A stretch of DNA of 64,000 nucleotides from Phaseolus vulgaris (lineage: Eukaryota; Streptophyta; Magnoliopsida; Fabales; Fabaceae). Where the stretch lies: the NCBI RefSeq assembly GCF_000499845.2, contig NC_023757.2, positions 2,142,118 to 2,206,117 on the forward strand. Reading direction: 5' to 3'. This document shows, piece by piece, positions 60,801 through 64,000 of this stretch. Made by a program: the position numbers and the translations under genes. The notes beneath the pieces are model-generated. The model worked only from the letters and a program-made list of their open reading frames with translations. It was not told the DNA's origin and ran no database searches. Every line of letters begins with the position of its first letter. Positions within the stretch are counted from its first letter, which is position 1.

Positions 60801-62591
60801 TTGACGAGAATGCTGCTTTCTCTGTGGCGTTTGAAGCGGTGGGGATGAGTTGGGCGAAGTACATTGTTGCATTTGGGGCGTTGAAAGGAATGACGAGTGT
60901 TCTCCTTGTCGGCGCTGTGGGACAAGCCAGGTATCTCACTCATATTGCTAGAACACAATTGCTACCTCCATGGCTTGCTAAGGTACGTAACAAATGTTGC
61001 CAAAATGATACAAACCACATCAGAGAACTCACATGTGAAACTCAGATTGAACTCTTATGGTGTGTACAATTCAAATCACTTTTTTCTTAGTATCAAACAA
61101 TCTTTTGGAAAAGAAAAAATGCATAACCCTTTAGTATTTGTGGGGGTTTTTTAACCATGATTAGGTTATTTTTTTTGCTTTTTACTAAAATGGGGTCTGT
61201 TTAAAAAATATGATATGACAAGACAGAAGTCGTGCCTAATTGGGATGATTTGTGCATATGAAGTTGTGCCAACTTGACACGACTTCTGTCCTGTCATATT
61301 CCTGCTCTGTGAAGTCGTGTCAAGTTGGCACGATTTCTGCCACGTCATAATTTTTTATATTTTATTGTTTATATATTGGGTAGTAAGTTATGTAATGTTA
61401 AAAATTAATTTGATACATAATTTTCTAAGAGTGTTAGTTTTAAGGAACAAAAAATTGGATAATCGTGTATGGATCATGTTTGACGGTAATGTAATACAAT
61501 AACTTGATTATTTGATTAATTAAAAAATGAAGAAAATTGTTATTGAATTTGGAAATAAATAGATAAATAAAAATTTATTGTATTTGGAAAATAAATAGAG
61601 AATTATTGTTGTGAATTTGCAAAATAAATAGCTTGAGAAGTAATGATTTTACAGAACACGTAATGATGAAAAGAGATTAATTAGAACTAAACAAATTATG
61701 ACGTGACAAAAGTCGTGTCAAGTTGGCACGACTTCAGTATGACAAGGCAGAAATCGTGTCTAATTGAGACGATTTGTGCATATGAAGTCGTGCCGAATTG
61801 GCACGACTTCCTAAATTTATAATTTTTTTTAAACAAACCCTATTTTAGTAAAAAAAAAAAAAGTAACCCATGATAAAAACCCGTATTTGTGTCTGTGCTA
61901 TGTAGCTTACAACCCTTTTTATTGCAACCCCATTTAGGTAAATGAGAGAACTGGGACACCCATCAATGCCACGGTTGTGATGCTTGGTGCCACTGCAATT
62001 GTTGCATTCTTCACGAGCCTTGATGTTCTTGCTAACCTTCTTTCAATCTCCACTCTCTTCTTGTTCAGTCTTGTGGCACTGGCCTTGTTGGTTCGCCGCT
62101 ACTGTGCAAGAGGGGTGGCTACACAAGCCAACATAGTGAAGTTCGTTCTCTGCATTGCTCTCATATTGGGTTCTTCTGTTGCCTCAGCTGTTTATTGGGC
62201 CAACACCACAAAATGGGTTGGTTACACAATCATGGTGCCGCTTTGGCTCCTGGGAACAGTGGGGATTTGGCTTTTGGTGCCAATGACGAAGAAGCCAAAA
62301 GTTTGGGGTGTGCCACTGGTGCCATTCTTGCCATCAGCTTCCATTGGCATCAATGTTTTCCTTCTGGGGTCGTTGGACAAGGCTTCGTTTAGAAGATTTG
62401 GATTCTGGACTGCGATTTTGCTGGTGTATTACCTCTTTGTGGGATTGCATGCCTCTTATGACATGGCACAGATACTGAAGAAGGAGAGAGTGGAGAGCAT
62501 GAGTGAGTCAAAGTTGGATGAAGAAAATGTTGTTCCATCTCTCACAGAGTCTGCTACAAAAAATGAAGATCATAATAATATAAACAATTGA
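51829..62591 (+). CDS. Cationic amino acid transporter, CAT1/5/8 type
   Basis: Four exons (51829-52210, 60100-60497, 60623-60982, 61938-62591) join in frame to 597 aa, the usual length for this subfamily. It is an APC-superfamily amino acid permease of plasma membrane or endomembranes; known relatives carry Arg, Lys and some neutral or acidic amino acids. The hydrophilic N-terminus (SEAIKLESFASVSKYGRALL) leads to MKKTLTWWDLIWFG and GSVIGSGIFVLTG (first helix). Further marks are YTEFAIEIPVAG, VVGGAAVARSWTSYFATL, SSRFNYLASIIHLLV, VGFDAVSTMAEETKNPGRDI, RTGTPINATVVMLG and VWGVPLVPFLPSASIGIN; about 14 helices are expected. Intron 1 is 7.9 kb because of a LINE, a dispersed repeat and a TRIM. Intron 3 holds a Mutator-like element. 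Despite this the coding frame is intact and all splice sites are GT-AG. Which of CAT1, 5 or 8 is the orthologue is not settled. Confidence 0.93.
52394..52408. repeat. Left target-site duplication of the LINE
   Basis: GACACTATTGCACAT lies directly before the T-run that marks the LINE poly(A) tail. It matches GACACTTTTGCACAT at the other end with one mismatch. Confidence 0.85.
52586..52717. repeat. 66-bp tandem duplication in the LINE 3' UTR
   Basis: Two head-to-tail copies of a unit beginning GCACCTAAACCAAATTACAT, at 52586 and 52652. They differ at a few bases (for example CAAAGCAAGCAATC and CAAACCAAGCAAGC), so the duplication predates the present copy or has diverged since. Confidence 0.85.
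53286..56965 (-). pseudogene. LINE ORF2: endonuclease and reverse transcriptase, two lesions
   Basis: ORF2 encodes the enzymes that nick the target and copy the RNA. Its ATG at 56965-56963 overlaps the ORF1 stop as ATGA. An APE-type endonuclease comes first: CLQETK, CGDFNAVR, SRIDRVL and SDHCAIV are all present. Reverse transcriptase follows with FKVDFEKAYDSVSWEF, GLRQGDPLAPFLF and the catalytic FADD. A C-terminal zf-RVT region has CAFCLVEEESCQHLFMEC. No RNase H domain is evident. Two breaks are seen: an apparent one-base loss about 17 codons after the ATG (near 56914), and an in-frame TGA at 54833-54831 just after the FADD motif. The frame is otherwise open to 53286 in this copy, so it should not make an active full-length ORF2 protein. 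Confidence 0.9.
56962..59208 (-). CDS. LINE ORF1: RRM and DUF4283-like RNA-binding protein
   Basis: An uninterrupted frame of 748 aa from the ATG at 59208. An upstream in-frame codon falls inside the target duplication and so cannot be the native start. After a Gly/Arg-rich N-terminus, an RRM at about residues 34-115 shows DVLSTFFFSNIPHGF (RNP2-like) and RRFGFVRFLDV (RNP1). A DUF4283-like region further on has WVRCFGVPLPAWNKDCF. The C-terminal third is hydrophilic and low in similarity to anything I know. In plant L1 elements ORF1 binds the element RNA in the ribonucleoprotein particle. There is no CCHC knuckle; the RRM takes its place in this lineage. It ends four bases into the ORF2 start. 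Confidence 0.88.
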   Translation of the reverse strand: MANGVGRAGWSEGLGRGRSGGQGYSRFEERRNGDVLSTFFFSNIPHGFGERDMVKVFQKWATVSEVFISRRLNKWGRRFGFVRFLDVKNVARLEGELDKIYIGNQKLHVNIPKFRRFQDATNREDWRHAGSQKEVGFKPLLGEVGRGSQGRKGIWVEKSRKKTFAEVVRGTPKEGWKGLAINTHYDVPKWLANSFVGTLSAGMEFVKLEEEIVKGGLSMVRARFMGDNMVLLSPTKGEDLAIIMKQNTGWFESVFSSVNPWLLSSGASHKCVWVRCFGVPLPAWNKDCFMKVIDAMSREAEVVAIDEATLSWEVVEFARVKIRVQNSGSVRWARSIQINGHKCSVLVEEEPLGCLGWGCKENLSWEASSDSVSSSETYVEETVLTERSIEKCSRCSWDDGGRAVGEGGRERKNGEGEHPGLKSTLPLMETGKDGKGKGRFFAQPSARQGRKGHGGCLSDTFLDQLCGDAVPSNLSKYEAARTVIEVECPFIQVESPKVLGRVNNTEAHLRMGNTLVPTQQVEAIEESEGCLDLSGQEAVGPRGVGSNEIITSGMEGSVHSLNRERNEGVAIPQGNSRCNLAKSGLNSLKMGREDQHCRNLDQFRADDDKEGGEFPLLCEEDGTRRLSRSISPPRRWKKKGLMELGDSCPQLRRSARISAKQLRGGSIPLFQAGSSSLSISDIAIRNCNSRLRDPVDEEEPDRLWAVGKKAGLICRGEEKEVVAEFGRMEERDLEVLVRAKRGGKNVSL
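59245..59259. repeat. Right target-site duplication of the LINE
   Basis: GACACTTTTGCACAT, matching the left copy at 52394-52408 at 14 of 15 positions. It marks the 5' junction of the LINE at 59244/59245. Confidence 0.85.
59254..59395 (-). repeat. GTGTC-rich dispersed repeat, copy 2
   Basis: Matches the first 130 bases of the repeat at 7786-8200 in inverse orientation (TATTTATTTTCAATTTATAT, then AATTATATAATATATA). It ends with CCGTGTCCGTATCTCCGTGT and similar words. The LINE inserted at or next to its left edge, so the LINE is younger than the repeat. Confidence 0.55.
59509..59871 (+). mobile_element. Complete TRIM element in CAT intron 1 (copy F)
   Basis: Two LTR-like repeats of about 120 bp (59509-59627 and 59753-59871) enclose a 125-bp interior. 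The primer-site variant TAGTATCAGACT follows the first LTR (59629-59640), and a purine tract (GCATGAGGGG at 59741-59750) precedes the second. The interior contains CTATCGGATCATTCATAATA, shared with copies C and D. This is the only copy with both LTRs. The two LTRs differ at many positions, so the insertion looks old. It has no coding capacity. Confidence 0.85.
61134..61142. repeat. Left 9-bp target duplication of the Mutator-like element
   Basis: GTATTTGTG, repeated exactly at 61883-61891. Confidence 0.75.
61143..61882. mobile_element. Mutator-like foldback MITE in CAT intron 3
   Basis: The left end (GGGGTTTTTTAACCATGATT, then TTTTTACTAAAATGGGGTCT and GTTTAAAAAA) and the complement of the right end (GGGTTTTTATCATGGGTTAC, then TTTACTAAAATAGGGTTTG) form long imperfect terminal inverted repeats. 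A perfect 9-bp duplication GTATTTGTG flanks the element, the length typical of Mutator-like transposons. The arms carry at least six copies of a palindromic motif like AAGTCGTGCCAACTTGGCAC. The centre is AT-rich and non-coding. It fills most of the 955-bp intron 3 of CAT without touching the splice sites. Confidence 0.8.
61883..61891. repeat. Right 9-bp target duplication of the Mutator-like element
   Basis: GTATTTGTG, identical to 61134-61142. Confidence 0.75.
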
Positions 62592-62767
62592 TGTGGTTCA
62601 TGTTTATCTTCCACTCTGTATGTATGTGATTATTGTTCGTGTGGAAATAAGGTTTGTTTTCTATGTGAAACCATCGTTTTCCAGAGGCAGAATTTATGTT
62701 CAATTTGGATGGATCAACATGATGAAGAGTCCAATCTTTCTGTCAAGAATTCCTAAACACAGGTTCA

Positions 62768-62960
62768 AAAAAAGTGAACATTGCTAATAGTACAGGCTTA
62801 GATGTTCTTCATATTGGTCATGAATGGTCGCATAATTTACTTCACGTTCCATCTGTAACAAAGAATTTTGCTCAGTATGTTAAAATTTCCTTTTTCTTAA
62901 GGATAATGATGTTTATTTTGAATGTATCATATTGTAATGTGAAAACTCAGGGTAACCAAT
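62768..62960 (+). mobile_element. Ty1/copia polyprotein relic
   Basis: The frame from 62774 reads NIANSTGLDVLHIGHE and then LLHVPSVTKNFAQYVK, which matches the gag-pre-integrase region of plant Ty1/copia polyproteins (family form LxNVLHVPxxTKNLLSVSxFAxDN). A shifted frame then gives LKDNDVYFEC, the next family motif, so the relic is frameshifted and truncated. No LTRs were identified. It lies just downstream of the CAT gene. Confidence 0.6.
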
Positions 62961-64000
62961 GATTTTGAATTATGAATTCCTTAACGAGTAGAGTTTGAAA
63001 TAATCTACAAAATTTTGTATCTAAAGTTGATACCATGTTGAGATCAAGCTTTTTTCAATTCGCCTGATTCTGCAGTAAAATGAAAAGAAGTGGTCGATAT
63101 TTAGTTCTTTCTTTGCAGGCAAGAAAAAATGTAAATAGTTTTTTTTGGATTCTATATCTATGGACCCAATACATCAATATCTCTTACTCAAATGTAACGA
63201 AATAGACGTATATATTAAGTATTATAATAGTTTTTCCTATAAGAGAATTAAGAACTGCAGATTTAATGGGTTTGACATCTTAAATATGTTTCAATCTTTA
63301 AATAATAATTCTACCTCCAATGAAAAATTTGCAGACAAGTCTTTTTCTTCTTGAAAATTGGATGGGCATTCATGACTAAAGACTTGTGGATGTCTCATAC
63401 ATTTTTCCTTCTCCTATTATGTTGCATGGGAACATATACCAATGTTTCAATAATGAACAACAAGTTTTGGTATCAATATTATTATTAAAATATTGCCATT
63501 AAACATGTTTCATAACTTGCAATTTGATATCAATATTATCATTACACGTGAAACTTGTAATTTGATATATTTTTCTCAGTTGATTAAATATCTAAATTGT
63601 GTAGCCACATTAACTAACAACCTTTGTGTGATATTGGATTGTATTTCAAGGACGATGATTGGAACCCTATTGGCTTCGTTTGATGGCATCAAAAGCTTGT
63701 ATATGTCGGTTTTGATGTTTTGTATAAGGGTTGGGACACCCTTGAAGTGTCTTTTTTTATTTTATTTATTCTTTGCCGATAAAAAAAGCTTGCATATGTC
63801 ATGCAACACATGATAAATTTTATCAAATAGTCAAGGTGCAACTCTATGTAATTAAGAGTGTACCAACTCAAACGTTATGATTAATTGTGATTTGTTCCAT
63901 CTGATTGATCTCCTTCTATAGAAGATAATTGATGTCATCTATAATAAAAAGGTCGATCAAAATGAAAATAACATTATTCTTGCAATTGTTAAGTAATGTT
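62961..64000. other. Intergenic DNA at the right edge
   Basis: AT-rich sequence without a gene I can support. Further decayed copia sequence may be present, but I could not align it to known motifs. Confidence 0.4.

Overview
The window is nuclear DNA of a flowering plant, most likely a phaseoloid legume (Phaseolus, Vigna or a relative). The reasons are AT-rich intergenic DNA with many small transposons, spliced genes with typical plant introns, and repeat families that I associate with legume genomes: a TRIM element with initiator-Met primer site and an Au-type SINE. The species cannot be fixed from the sequence alone.

Six protein-coding genes can be built exon by exon with an intact frame. 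From left to right they are: a GT14 glucuronosyltransferase-like gene (3703-7352, minus, 405 aa); a small heavy-metal-associated isoprenylated protein, HIPP (13469-14795, plus, 147 aa); a plastid-type DUF3326 protein of unknown function (24280-29413, plus, 401 aa); the ER glycerol-3-phosphate acyltransferase GPAT9 (31607-36570, minus, 376 aa); a cellulose synthase-like D protein closest to CSLD1 (41337-47571, plus, about 1003 aa); and a cationic amino acid transporter of the CAT1/5/8 type (51829-62591, plus, 597 aa). A frameshifted fasciclin-domain pseudogene lies at the left end. The genes have no shared pathway; this is ordinary plant gene order, not an operon or a biosynthetic cluster.

Much of the rest is mobile or repetitive. 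A tandem array of about 538-bp units (18868-22013) sits between HIPP and DUF3326. A full-length L1-type LINE (52409-59244) lies antisense in the first CAT intron, with an almost perfect 15-bp target duplication. CAT intron 3 carries a 740-bp Mutator-like foldback element with a perfect 9-bp target duplication. A 402-bp CACTA-ended foldback element with a 3-bp duplication lies at 10763-11164. Six copies of one TRIM family are spread over the window, one of them complete. A SINE lies in the presumed 5' UTR intron of GPAT9. Relics of LTR retrotransposons flank both ends.

No wholly new biological system is evident. The points most worth following are the 538-bp array (possibly related to the bean subtelomeric khipu satellite), the CAT gene that keeps an intact coding frame despite transposons in two introns, a probable GC-AG intron in the GT14 gene, and the uncharacterised DUF3326 protein.
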